Positions 1 to 8,586 of a stretch of 21,143 nt of DNA are shown in pieces (position 1 is the first letter of the stretch; each line of letters begins with the position of its first letter). A program made the translations under genes and the position numbers. The notes below the pieces were generated by a model. The model made no database searches and had not been told where the DNA came from. It was given only the letters and a program-made list of their open reading frames with translations. Origin of the DNA: CAZNPL01 sp964574815 (GTDB taxonomy: Bacteria > Planctomycetota > Phycisphaerae > UBA1845); NCBI GenBank assembly GCA_964574815.1, contig CAZNPL010000062.1, forward strand, positions 1 to 21,143. The letters run 5' to 3'.

Positions 1-339
1 ACCGGGCCGCCAGGGCGCGAAAACCCAGCTGCGCTCGCTTAATTTGGGCCTAGCGGCAAGACAGACAACACGGTTCTCACCCGTCGGGTGAGAACCGTGT
101 TGCACTTTTCACTTCAGTGATCACTCCAAGCATCCCGACGGAGTGTGGTAAGGGCTTTTGTGCTCATGGCACGTCGGCCGTGGCGGGAGCCCCCGGGTCG
201 ATCCGCGCGCAACGCGCCGCGATTGATTACCTGCCTTCGAACGCTCTGGTCAACACTCGCTTCGCGTTCCTCGCATCGGCGGCGCTATCGGATCCGGTGA
301 CCGAGGGCAAAGGGCGGGAGTCGCGGCGGCGGGCGGGCG
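1..339. other. Gene-free left end with a hairpin terminator
   Basis: No credible coding region is visible here; the short open frame over 117-368 has no recognisable content and overlaps the 3' end of the kinase gene. Plus-strand frames entering from the left edge stop early (TAA at 40-42, TAG at 51-53), so the 3' end of an upstream plus-strand gene may lie just outside or at the edge. The only clear structure is the hairpin at 66-102. Confidence 0.6.
66..102. terminator. Perfect 17-bp hairpin, probable (bidirectional) intrinsic terminator
   Basis: The left arm caacacggttctcaccc (66-82) and right arm (86-102) are perfect reverse complements around a 3-nt loop. On the plus strand it is followed by CACTTTTC, a short T run; on the minus strand by a T/C-rich stretch. 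It lies about 240 bases past the end of the minus-strand kinase and just after stop codons in plus-strand frames from the left edge. It could therefore end a plus-strand gene mostly outside the window, the kinase transcript, or both. Confidence 0.6.
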
Positions 340-3300
340 CTAGTTGTTTGCCGGGAAATAGAGATTAAACTGCGTTCCGTTCCCGCTCTCGCTGGCGACC
401 GTGATGTGCCCGCCCGCCTGCCGGACGATTCCATAGACAATCGACAACCCGAGACCCGTGCCTTGCCCTACCCGTTTCGTTGTAAAGAAGGGTTCAAAGA
501 GCCGTTCCACGGTCGATTCGTCCATTCCCGTGCCGGTATCGGTTACGCTCAGGACGACGTGAGGCCCCGGCTGTGCCTCGGCATGAGCGGCGACATACGC
601 CTTATCCAGATCCACATTGGCGGTTTCGATCGTGACTTCCCCTCCCTTGGGCATCGCATCACGAGCGTTAAGGAGGAGATTCATGAGCGCTTGCTCGATG
701 TGTCCTGCGTCGGCGTTGACGGTCCTTAGATTCTGCTCTTTGCTGACCACTAACTTGATGCGGCGCCCGAGCACGTCTTCGAGCAATTTCCGCACCTGAT
801 CCACACGCCGATTGAGATTGATCGGGCGCGGGTTCCAGGAACGCGCCCTTCCGAATGCCAATAGATTCTGGACGAGTCTCTGACCGCGTTCCACTGAACT
901 GGTGATGAGCTTCAGGGCGCTGGAAATGGACTCTTTGGGGTCGCGAAGCCGGCGTCGCTTGCATTCGTTCTGCAGAAGCTCGGCGTTGCCCAGGATGACG
1001 GCCAGGACGGTATTGAAGTCATGCGCCACGCCGGCGGCAAGCTGGCCGACGGCTTGAAGCTTGTGAATCTGGCGTACCTGCGACTCCAGCCGCTCGCGGA
1101 CGACCTCGACATGTCTTTGCTCGGTGATGTCGCGCGCCAGCAGCACGTACCCGATCAGTGTGCCTTGTTCGTCCCGCATGGGGGTGACGACCGGAACGAT
1201 GATTCGCTGATGACCATCGAGGCCGGAGCGCTTCAGCTCGGTTTCCCACTTTCCTTTATTGATGGCTCGGTCCAGCGCGAGCGGCACGCGGGCCGGATCG
1301 ACGCCCGCCTTTTCATGGATGTGCTCGACCCGCTCACCCATGACCTCCTCCAGGGGAAATCCGAACATTCGCTCGGCGGCCGGGTTGTAGTGGATGACGC
1401 GCAGTTCGAGGTCCACCGCTGCAATGGCATATTCCGTCGAGGAGGTCAGGATGCTGTTCAGCGTCGCGGACGTCCGGGCCAGCGCGTCTTGGGTTTCCCT
1501 CCGCTCGGTGATGTCTTCGACAATCCCCACGACGCGGTATGTCTCACCACTCTCGTTCCTTACCGGAAAACTGCGGGCGGAGACCCATCGCACCGACCCG
1601 TCGTCGCGAACGACGCGATAATCCGGCGGCTGTGGTTTTGAAAAATCACCTCGGCTCTTGGCCTCGATCGAGGCAACAATTTGGTCGCGGTCCGCTTCGT
1701 GCACGAGGTTCAGCCAGGATCGCGGCTCCTCGTAGAGACTCTCGCGTGATCGCCCCCAAATCTTCTCGTAGGCGGGGCTCACGTAGAGCACCTGATTCCA
1801 ATCGGGAGTTCCGATCCAGAAAACCTCGTCGATATGCTCGGCCAGTTGCCGGAACCGCTCCTCGCTGGCTCGCAGCGATTCCTCGGCCTGGTTTCGCTCG
1901 CTGATGTCCCTGACGAACGCCCACATGCCGCTGGCGTATCCGGCCTCGTCCCGCACGAGATGCGTTCGCAGTTCCACCGGGAAGATCGAGCCGTCCTTGT
2001 GCCGGTATTCCTTTTGATATACCTCTGAGTATCCCCTGGTGAGGACCTGCTCATTCAGAATCCGGCGCTCGCGGGCGTGCCACGACGCCGGGGTCAGGTC
2101 TTCAAACGTCATCTGAAGAAGTTCCTGTTCGGAAAAGCCGACCATTTCGGTAAAGCTGGTATTGCATTCGATGATCCGGCCATCCATCTCAACCAGCGCG
2201 TACCCGTCGCGACTTCCCTCATAGAGCTCTCGGTATCTCCGCTCCGACGCCCTCAGGTGCTCTTCGGCGCGTTTCAATTCCGTGATGTCGCGCATGGCGG
2301 CAACCAGCCCCACGGCGACACCGCGCTCGTCGCGCATCAACGCACTCCGCATCAGCGTGGGAAAAACGTCGCCGTTGTTCCGAGCGTGCCATAGTTCACC
2401 GTCAAAACTGCCATGCTCCTTTGTGTGCCTGATGCTCGCCTCGACGGCCGGCATCTGCTCGGGCGTGTGGAAGATGGACAGGTGTTTCCCCGGAAGCGCG
2501 TCGGGGTCGAGGCCATGCGTCAGGGCAAAAGCGCGATTGGAATAGAGCAAGGTCCCGGACAAGTCGGCGACGGCGACGCCCTCGGTGCACTGTTCGACCG
2601 CGGTGGAGAGCAACTCCGCGCGCTCCTCGGCCCGTTTCCGTTTTGAAATATCGAACCAGCTTCCGATCAGCTCCTTGACGGCGCCTTTTTCCCCGCGAAT
2701 GGGCACCACCTGGTCATGAAGCCAGATGTATTCTCCGTTCGCACACTGATACCGGTATTCGTAGGAGACCGCCATGCCGCGCTCGATCTTCGAAAGCTCG
2801 CGAAGGACTCGTTCCCGGTCCTGCGGATGAATCTGTTTCTCCCAGAAAAACGGATCGTCGAGATACAACTGGGGATCGTGACCGAGCATGCTGCGAACAT
2901 TGTCGCTGATGTACGTCGTCGGGTAGTCCGGAGGAACGCCGCAACTGTAGACAACGGCGGGGCAGGATGAGAGTACGTGATTCAACCGCTGTCGCGCCTG
3001 CTCGAGCGCCTCTTCCGCCGCCTTTCGCGCCGTGATGTCGATGCACGAGCCGACAAATCCGGCAAATCCGTCGTCGAGTGCAAAGCGAGGGACCGCGATG
3101 GTGAGTATCCAACGATACTGACCGTCGTATCGTTTCAATCTGCATTCGAATTCGCACGCTTCCCGTGCATCAAAGGCGTCGCCGTACGCGTTGTGGCAGT
3201 GCTCCTTGTCATCGGGGTGAACACTGTTCAGCCAGCCGTAGCCCTGCTCTTGTTCTGTCGTGCGGCCGGTAAAATTCAACCACGGTTTGTTGAAGAAGAT

Positions 3301-5703
3301 CGCACCCCGGTCGGCCCCGGACATCCACATCATCACCGGGGCGTGGTCCGCCATCGCCCGAAAACGTGCCTCGCTTTCTCGAAGAGCACGATAACGCCTG
3401 CGTTTACGGAGGTGTACACTGACGGACAGTCCGGCAATGAGCGCCAAGAAGACCAATGCCGCTGAGATGACGAGCGGATGTTGATAGAAAGGCGTCGGTA
3501 TGGCGATCGAAACGCGGCTCTCAGCCGTCGGCGATTCGGCAAAGCGGTTTCGTGCTTCGATGGTGAACGTGTGGGCGCCGGGTGTGACCTTCAAGGACGC
3601 CGAGTGCCCCGGCAGCCACTCGGACCACTGCCCCTCGTCCAGGCGGTATCGCGTCTCGACTTCGTCGGGCGGGATCAACTCATCTCTAGACGCAACGTGC
3701 CAGTGTACGGTGGCCCAGTCTTCACGGACGGAAAGGCCCGTCGTGAGAATATCCAGCGCAAGCCCCTCCAGAACGGTTCGATTCAGGATGGCCGTTCCCG
3801 CGCCGAGCGTTCCGATGAAGACGCGCTCGCGCGTGGGTACTACGGGCCAGAGACCCAGATGACCGATCCCGTACTCCGATGGGATGGCATACCATCGATT
3901 GTCGGCGAACCGGGCAACGCCGCCGCGGCATGATATCCAGATGCCCCCGCAGGGGTCGGCCCGGATATCCTGCACCTCATTGGCGAAAAGGCCATCGTCG
4001 ACTGTGTAGTAACGGGGAGTCTCATCGACAATCGTTCCCAGGCCGTTCCATTCATCGCCGAACCACACCCGGTTGTTCTCATCGACTGCAAGGGTCCAGA
4101 TTCTCTCCTCCACCAGGCCGTCCGCGTGGGTCCAGTGCGTCCATTGGCCGTTCTTCCACCGGCTCAGTCCCCCTCTGGTGCCGAACCAGAACTCACCCTC
4201 GAGCCCTTCAGCGAACGCGTAGACACGATCGTGGATGAGTCCCTCCGCCGTCGTCCACCGGCTGAACCCCCCATTCTCGTACACCGCGGCCCCCGTGCCG
4301 TGTGTCATATTCATGTTGTCGCCTGTATTCAGTCCGAGGAACCACGGGCGCCCGTGCCGGTCGATTCTCACTTTGTGCTGGTAGCCGGGAAGCCCCTCGT
4401 CTCGTCCAAAATGCGACCATTCTTCACCGTCGAATCGGAGGGCCCCTTCGTAGGCGGAGCCACTGGTGATCCAGATGTCCCCGTTCCCATCCTGGGCGAC
4501 GCCGGTTGAACGGACTTTGGTGCCGTTGATCTCGTCTAGTCGTTGGACGCTGCCGTCGGGTAAATGGATCTGGACTCCCCCATCGGACGCGATCCACACA
4601 CTCCCGTCGCGCGCCTCGATGATTTCGTGAACACGGTTACTGCTCCCGGGGGCCGGATTCTTCCAGTGCTCCCACAGCGTGGACGATGAGCGGTACAAGT
4701 ACAGCCCGTGATCCGTGCCAACCCAAAGATCGCCGTCCGATCGGAATTTGAGACACTCAACATGCTCCAGCGGTTCGGGGACCGGTTCAATCTGCGACCA
4801 CGTTTCTTCGTTTCTTCTGAGATAGACGGTTCCCGCATCGTCGGTCGCCAGCACAACCCCTTCGTTGTTCACGTCCAGCGCGACCAGGCGAGCGTGGGGA
4901 TTTCCAAACGAAGGTAACGGATGCGACCGGGCCGTCCAAACCCGAAGGCTGCGATTCCCGCGCGGAACGCCGACACCCAGCCACTCGCTGCCGCCGGCCA
5001 ATTGCACACACGAGAGCCCCGCCGGCCGTTCGGCGCAGGGTCGCAGTCGCCTCCACGATTCACCTTCCCACCGGTAGAACCCTGCGTTTGTCGCGATCCA
5101 TAGATGATCGGGCGGCGCAGACCAGAGATCGATCAGCTCGTGTCCCTCGGGCCCGTGAAACTCGGTCGCCTTCTCCGCCTTGGCACCGCGCCTGAAAAGG
5201 AATCCCCGCCCCGTGCGCGCGTTTCGCACCAGTATGAGCAGCCCGCCGCCGGGAAATGGAGCGGCATCGTGGACGCGATAGCTGGCCTCGTCGAGCTCGA
5301 GGGAGACTCGCCGGAATACGCCACGATCGCCGCGATAGAGTCTGCCGTCGATGATCGCCAGAATGCCCGCCTCCGCGGCCGGAGTGATGTCGATCGGGAA
5401 CCCGGCGGGCAATCCCTCACTCGGCCCGATGCTTCGCCAGTGCCATCCATCAAACCACGCAAGCCCCGCCGAGGTCGAAACCCATGTTGTGCCATCCCTT
5501 GCCTCGACGATCTCGGTCACGCGATCGGAGGGGAGTCCGTCACCGGTTGTGAAAAGAGCCCACCGCCAACGCTCCTCGAATTCGTGGTCGCTCGCTTGTG
5601 ACGGGCAGGCCGGCACCGCGAGCATGGCAAGTCCAAGGACCCATCTTCCGAACCTTGGGCATCCGGGATATCCAGGTGCAGAAGCTATCGTGGTGGTGAC
5701 CAT
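340..5703 (-). CDS. Giant membrane sensor histidine kinase: periplasmic two-component propeller, Y_Y_Y, six PAS domains, HisKA, HATPase
   Basis: A 1787-residue sensor kinase. Residues 1-37 look like a signal peptide ending PSQA. Residues about 40-690 contain repeated two-component-regulator propeller blades with motifs such as DLWVGTDHGLYLY, SVWIASDGGVQI and EFWFGTRGGLSRW. A Y_Y_Y-like beta domain precedes one membrane span (about 742-764) and a basic stop-transfer segment. Six PAS/PAC units follow, starting near 777, 901, 1025, 1150, 1275 and 1405, each linked by an I(T/S)E/K...AEE-type helix. The phosphoacceptor is His1561 in GVAHDFNTVLA, an HPK4-like box. ATP-binding boxes are Asn1679 (NLLLNARDAM), Asp1722 (DTGTGM) and GQGTGLGLS near 1746. 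Predicted topology is periplasmic sensing with a cytosolic kinase. No receiver or DNA-binding domain is fused and no response regulator is adjacent, so the partner is unknown. The ATG at 5703 is the only plausible ATG before the hydrophobic signal; the Shine-Dalgarno is weak (GGCGGA). Confidence 0.93.
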   Translation of the reverse strand: MVTTTIASAPGYPGCPRFGRWVLGLAMLAVPACPSQASDHEFEERWRWALFTTGDGLPSDRVTEIVEARDGTTWVSTSAGLAWFDGWHWRSIGPSEGLPAGFPIDITPAAEAGILAIIDGRLYRGDRGVFRRVSLELDEASYRVHDAAPFPGGGLLILVRNARTGRGFLFRRGAKAEKATEFHGPEGHELIDLWSAPPDHLWIATNAGFYRWEGESWRRLRPCAERPAGLSCVQLAGGSEWLGVGVPRGNRSLRVWTARSHPLPSFGNPHARLVALDVNNEGVVLATDDAGTVYLRRNEETWSQIEPVPEPLEHVECLKFRSDGDLWVGTDHGLYLYRSSSTLWEHWKNPAPGSSNRVHEIIEARDGSVWIASDGGVQIHLPDGSVQRLDEINGTKVRSTGVAQDGNGDIWITSGSAYEGALRFDGEEWSHFGRDEGLPGYQHKVRIDRHGRPWFLGLNTGDNMNMTHGTGAAVYENGGFSRWTTAEGLIHDRVYAFAEGLEGEFWFGTRGGLSRWKNGQWTHWTHADGLVEERIWTLAVDENNRVWFGDEWNGLGTIVDETPRYYTVDDGLFANEVQDIRADPCGGIWISCRGGVARFADNRWYAIPSEYGIGHLGLWPVVPTRERVFIGTLGAGTAILNRTVLEGLALDILTTGLSVREDWATVHWHVASRDELIPPDEVETRYRLDEGQWSEWLPGHSASLKVTPGAHTFTIEARNRFAESPTAESRVSIAIPTPFYQHPLVISAALVFLALIAGLSVSVHLRKRRRYRALRESEARFRAMADHAPVMMWMSGADRGAIFFNKPWLNFTGRTTEQEQGYGWLNSVHPDDKEHCHNAYGDAFDAREACEFECRLKRYDGQYRWILTIAVPRFALDDGFAGFVGSCIDITARKAAEEALEQARQRLNHVLSSCPAVVYSCGVPPDYPTTYISDNVRSMLGHDPQLYLDDPFFWEKQIHPQDRERVLRELSKIERGMAVSYEYRYQCANGEYIWLHDQVVPIRGEKGAVKELIGSWFDISKRKRAEERAELLSTAVEQCTEGVAVADLSGTLLYSNRAFALTHGLDPDALPGKHLSIFHTPEQMPAVEASIRHTKEHGSFDGELWHARNNGDVFPTLMRSALMRDERGVAVGLVAAMRDITELKRAEEHLRASERRYRELYEGSRDGYALVEMDGRIIECNTSFTEMVGFSEQELLQMTFEDLTPASWHARERRILNEQVLTRGYSEVYQKEYRHKDGSIFPVELRTHLVRDEAGYASGMWAFVRDISERNQAEESLRASEERFRQLAEHIDEVFWIGTPDWNQVLYVSPAYEKIWGRSRESLYEEPRSWLNLVHEADRDQIVASIEAKSRGDFSKPQPPDYRVVRDDGSVRWVSARSFPVRNESGETYRVVGIVEDITERRETQDALARTSATLNSILTSSTEYAIAAVDLELRVIHYNPAAERMFGFPLEEVMGERVEHIHEKAGVDPARVPLALDRAINKGKWETELKRSGLDGHQRIIVPVVTPMRDEQGTLIGYVLLARDITEQRHVEVVRERLESQVRQIHKLQAVGQLAAGVAHDFNTVLAVILGNAELLQNECKRRRLRDPKESISSALKLITSSVERGQRLVQNLLAFGRARSWNPRPINLNRRVDQVRKLLEDVLGRRIKLVVSKEQNLRTVNADAGHIEQALMNLLLNARDAMPKGGEVTIETANVDLDKAYVAAHAEAQPGPHVVLSVTDTGTGMDESTVERLFEPFFTTKRVGQGTGLGLSIVYGIVRQAGGHITVASESGNGTQFNLYFPANN

Positions 5704-6112
5704 GATTTCCGCCGCGCACGACCAACGAGGATGGGGCGCGTCATCGGGTCCGTCCGGTGCGGCACCGGGTTCTCAATGAATTGGCGACGTCCGTTGTTGC
5801 CCCCGTATTTAGCCGAGTTCCGGCTCACGTCCATTGCCCGACGAAGTTGTCCGCGGCCGTTCAAAATGCCCGTCAGGACGGCGTTCGACGGCCCTTGCTA
5901 TGGCGTGGGCGCGTTCACACCCATAAGTGCTCTCGTGTCCGCGCGCGGTCGCCCCTTCGGAAGGCGGATCGCCGTAAACCGTAGTGTTCAACCATATTAC
6001 CGCATCGCGGTCGTAATTTCCCAGAATCGCCGTCGAGATTGGAGACCACGCACCCGGCCAACACGGTACGGCGACCGACGCCCGATTAGCAGGATGTGAA
6101 CGCCGGGACGCA
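5704..6112. other. 409-base gap between two minus-strand genes
   Basis: No supported gene lies here; a 122-codon plus-strand frame (5731-6099) is rich in Arg/Pro with no recognisable motif. A TAATAT-like -10 element is present on the minus strand at 5994-5999, upstream of the kinase gene, but no convincing -35 lies at the right distance. I saw no strong terminator. The size of the gap suggests that the kinase has its own promoter here. Confidence 0.4.
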
Positions 6113-7444
6113 TCAGTGCACCGGCCAGATGAGCAGGTCGCCGGCCTCGGTCTGCGGCAGGTAGGGTCGCCCGGCATCATCCTTGGCGTCGGCCCCCACG
6201 CTGTAGAGAATGAAATCATCGCGCGTACGAAAGTACAAAAAATCCTCCCCGCTGTAGGGGTCGACACGCGCAGTTGCGGTGCCGGGTGCGTCACCCAGGA
6301 CATCCAGCGCCTCCGGCAGCACCTGGTGTTCCGCGCGGTGACGCAGCACGTGGGCGACCAGATGCATTCCACGCCGCATGGTCTCGACGCGGATCATGGT
6401 TCGCCGAGGCTCGGTGAGATCGGTCACCAGCAAGCGTGTCACCGGGTTCTTCAGGGCCTCCCTCTTGGCGACGATCTCCTCGATCCGCGCGAGCGCTTCA
6501 TGCGGCGGGCGGTTGTTCCACGCCGCCAAGGCATCGAAGAACTGATCCGCCTCCTCGATACTCGCCGAGAATCCGACGGCCGCCAGCGCGTCCGCGACCT
6601 CCTCCCATTCGCCCGCAGGCCGGCCGGCCGACTTCTCTAAATGGTCAACCACGGCCGGCGCGCTCGCCACGACGCCGCCGTCGCCCGGAAGATAAAGACG
6701 CTGAAGCGTATCCCAGGCCACCAGGCGCTGATAGTCGTAGGAGGCCTCCAGTGTGTTCGCCGGTGCGTCCGCCTCCGCCAGCTTCGGAACCAGCGACCGC
6801 GCGATTTCGTCGCGCGTCTCGGCCATCGCAAGTGCCCGCAGTATTACCCGGTAGTTCTCTGCGGCGATCTTCGTAGCTTCCACACGTGCCACCAGCGGCG
6901 ATGCGGAGGCAAGATGACGGCATGCCGCAAGGTTGATCAAGGCGTGGTCGAACAGGGCCTGACGGTCTCCCTCGTCCCACCGTCGCCAGCCTTTGGCCAG
7001 CCATCCGTCGGCGCACAGATCGAAAGCCCCCAGACCGGGCATCCTTGCGAACAGCAGTGCCTCCGACCAGACCGGTCCGTACGCGTCCCCTCGCCCGGCC
7101 CGGAGCATCAGACGAAACGCCGGCGCCTCGGTCCCGCGGCGGTACCACTGCAGCGAGCGATCATTACGCTCCAGCCATTCGGCGACTTCCGCCATTTCCG
7201 CCCATGGCGCCGACGAAGCCCGCTCCAGCAGTTCTTGTCGAGGCATCGGACGCAGGTTTGTGAAGGCGGATGCATACCAGCGGGCGGCGTCGGCCTCGCC
7301 TTCAGCCCGAGGCCGCGAGCCCAGCCAGTCGAGGTAGTTCGTTTTGCCGACGATCGAAGGACGGGGGGCGCTGGAAGCGAGCTCCCCGGCCAGACCTTCT
7401 GACACCGGCAAGGTCATGGCGAATGCCGCGAGCAATCGTTTCAT
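6113..7444 (-). CDS. Secreted protein of unknown function with a GspG/pseudopilin-like C-terminal tail
   Basis: This encodes 443 residues. I chose the ATG at 7444 because it begins a convincing export signal (MKRLLAAFAMTLPVSEGLAG, 1-20); the frame remains open upstream to 7621 but the extra 59 residues are Arg-rich and signal-less. No clear Shine-Dalgarno precedes the start. The body (about 25-380) is mostly helical in appearance with no motif I recognise. The last about 50 residues (from about 393) read VDPYSGEDFLYFR, then ILYSVGADAKDDAG. This resembles the C-terminal calcium-loop region of type II secretion major pseudopilins and is often seen in planctomycete secreted proteins, but the pilin N-terminal helix is absent. 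It ends in TGA at 6113-6115, with a new stop nine codons later, so readthrough is not suggested. Function unknown; probably periplasmic. Confidence 0.8.
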   Translation of the reverse strand: MKRLLAAFAMTLPVSEGLAGELASSAPRPSIVGKTNYLDWLGSRPRAEGEADAARWYASAFTNLRPMPRQELLERASSAPWAEMAEVAEWLERNDRSLQWYRRGTEAPAFRLMLRAGRGDAYGPVWSEALLFARMPGLGAFDLCADGWLAKGWRRWDEGDRQALFDHALINLAACRHLASASPLVARVEATKIAAENYRVILRALAMAETRDEIARSLVPKLAEADAPANTLEASYDYQRLVAWDTLQRLYLPGDGGVVASAPAVVDHLEKSAGRPAGEWEEVADALAAVGFSASIEEADQFFDALAAWNNRPPHEALARIEEIVAKREALKNPVTRLLVTDLTEPRRTMIRVETMRRGMHLVAHVLRHRAEHQVLPEALDVLGDAPGTATARVDPYSGEDFLYFRTRDDFILYSVGADAKDDAGRPYLPQTEAGDLLIWPVH

Positions 7445-8572
7445 GCAGGTTTCACGCCCCACGAGCCAACAAGACACCGTCGGCAGTTTACGGCTGCCCC
7501 ACAGTCTCGCAACACCCTGGCGGCTCCTGGCGTTCCCGAGGGGCCGCGACAGTTCAGACCGCGTTCGAGCTAAAGCGCCGCGGTGGCTTGCCCGCCCGCG
7601 CGTTGCCCTGCTGCCGCTCAAGCCACAGACGCGGGCAGATCCTCCAGAGGCGTACCAGCGGCACCCGCCGACGCAGTTGCCTGCCGCGGGCCCGCGCTAC
7701 GGTGCAGTCCCGCTGCCGCCCTCTACCCGGCCCTGACCGCGTCGGTCCGGGCTTCATTGCGGCAACAGCCCCTTCACACGCGCTGCCGTTCTGCCGGGCC
7801 GACGGGTGGCGATTGTGCCGCCGGGTATATCATCAATTGAGTTATCAGACACTCCAGATCGTTGCTGAACGGCCTTTCCCGGGCAGTTTCCGCTTGACTC
7901 GATAACTGCGCAACCGGTACCATCGGTTGCAATCGGCAGCGCCGGTTCCATCGGAATCGACCGGCGCACGTTCCGGGCGGCCGCTCCAGCGCGGCCCGCG
8001 CGGGTCGATAACCGATGGCACAGAGCGGTGGTCGCCAGGGAAGTTCTGCACTGCGAATGGGCATTCGTGCGTGAGACGGGGCGACCACTGGAGATTGGTT
8101 CAGGAGGGAAGCAAAGAAGGGACGGTTTTTCAGACAACCCGAGATCTGCGGTTGAGGCATCGTATCGTAACGCGAACGGGCCGGTGTCCGTACACTGCAC
8201 CAGGTTGCTCGTCGGTCGTCAGAGGTCGACCGCCACGGGCAAACCGGAACGCGAGCATATGCTTGGGGGTCGCGATCCGCGTGGTGCCGGGGCGAGAAGC
8301 ACGGGGGATGCGTGATCGGTACTGCTTTCGATGATCACCGTACCGGTGCGGGAATGCACCGGTTTCGGTGCGGGACATGTGGGTTCGTTCGACGGGTGCC
8401 TGGTCGGCCGACGCGAATATCGCTCTATTCGGCTCACCGGCGAGTGCACGCGGCGGCTCCCGCTGTATTATGCATACTCGATTCACGAAACCAGGGTCAC
8501 GCAGCCGAGTCCCGGCAGGGCGACGGTGCCCGATCGTCCGGGTAAGATATCGCTGCGTTCAGCCGATGAGCT
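7445..8572. other. 1.1-kb gene-free stretch with several short inverted and direct repeats
   Basis: This lies between divergently oriented genes (minus gene starting at 7444, plus gene at 8587), so promoters for both should be here. None of its open frames has recognisable content or a good start signal. Visible structure: a 7-bp inverted repeat GCAACCG/CGGTTGC (7910-7930), a near-identical 13-mer pair (7914-7926 and 7942-7954), an inverted copy of its core at 8010-8018, and an 8-bp palindromic hairpin ACCGGTGC/GCACCGGT (8342-8363). A TATTAT sequence at 8466-8471 could be a -10 element for the downstream gene, without a good -35. Confidence 0.5.
8342..8363. repeat. 8-bp perfect inverted repeat, possible operator or leader hairpin
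   Basis: ACCGGTGC (8342-8349) and GCACCGGT (8356-8363) flank GGGAAT. It lies 224 bases before the start of the large exported protein, and GGTGCGGGA recurs just after. It is not followed by a T tract, so a terminator is unlikely. It could bind a dimeric regulator or be a chance palindrome in GC-rich DNA. Confidence 0.3.
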
Positions 8573-8577
8573 GGAGG
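8573..8577 (+). promoter_or_regulatory. Shine-Dalgarno (GGAGG) that sets the start of the 1299-residue exported protein
   Basis: GGAGG lies 9 nt before ATG 8587. That ATG begins a clear signal peptide, so the 73 codons open upstream of it (back to 8368) are not part of the gene. Confidence 0.8.
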
Positions 8578-8586
8578 AATTGGAAG

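Noticed and set aside
6113..6115. Possible readthrough of the TGA ending the 443-residue secreted protein
   Set aside because: A TAA follows after nine codons and there is no catalytic-Cys context; it is an ordinary stop.
7445..7621. N-terminal extension of the secreted protein to 7621
   Set aside because: The extra 59 residues are Arg-rich and would place the signal peptide internally; ATG 7444 starts it cleanly.
8368..8586. N-terminal extension of the exported protein to 8368
   Set aside because: ATG 8587 has a GGAGG ribosome site and begins a signal peptide; the extension would bury the signal.
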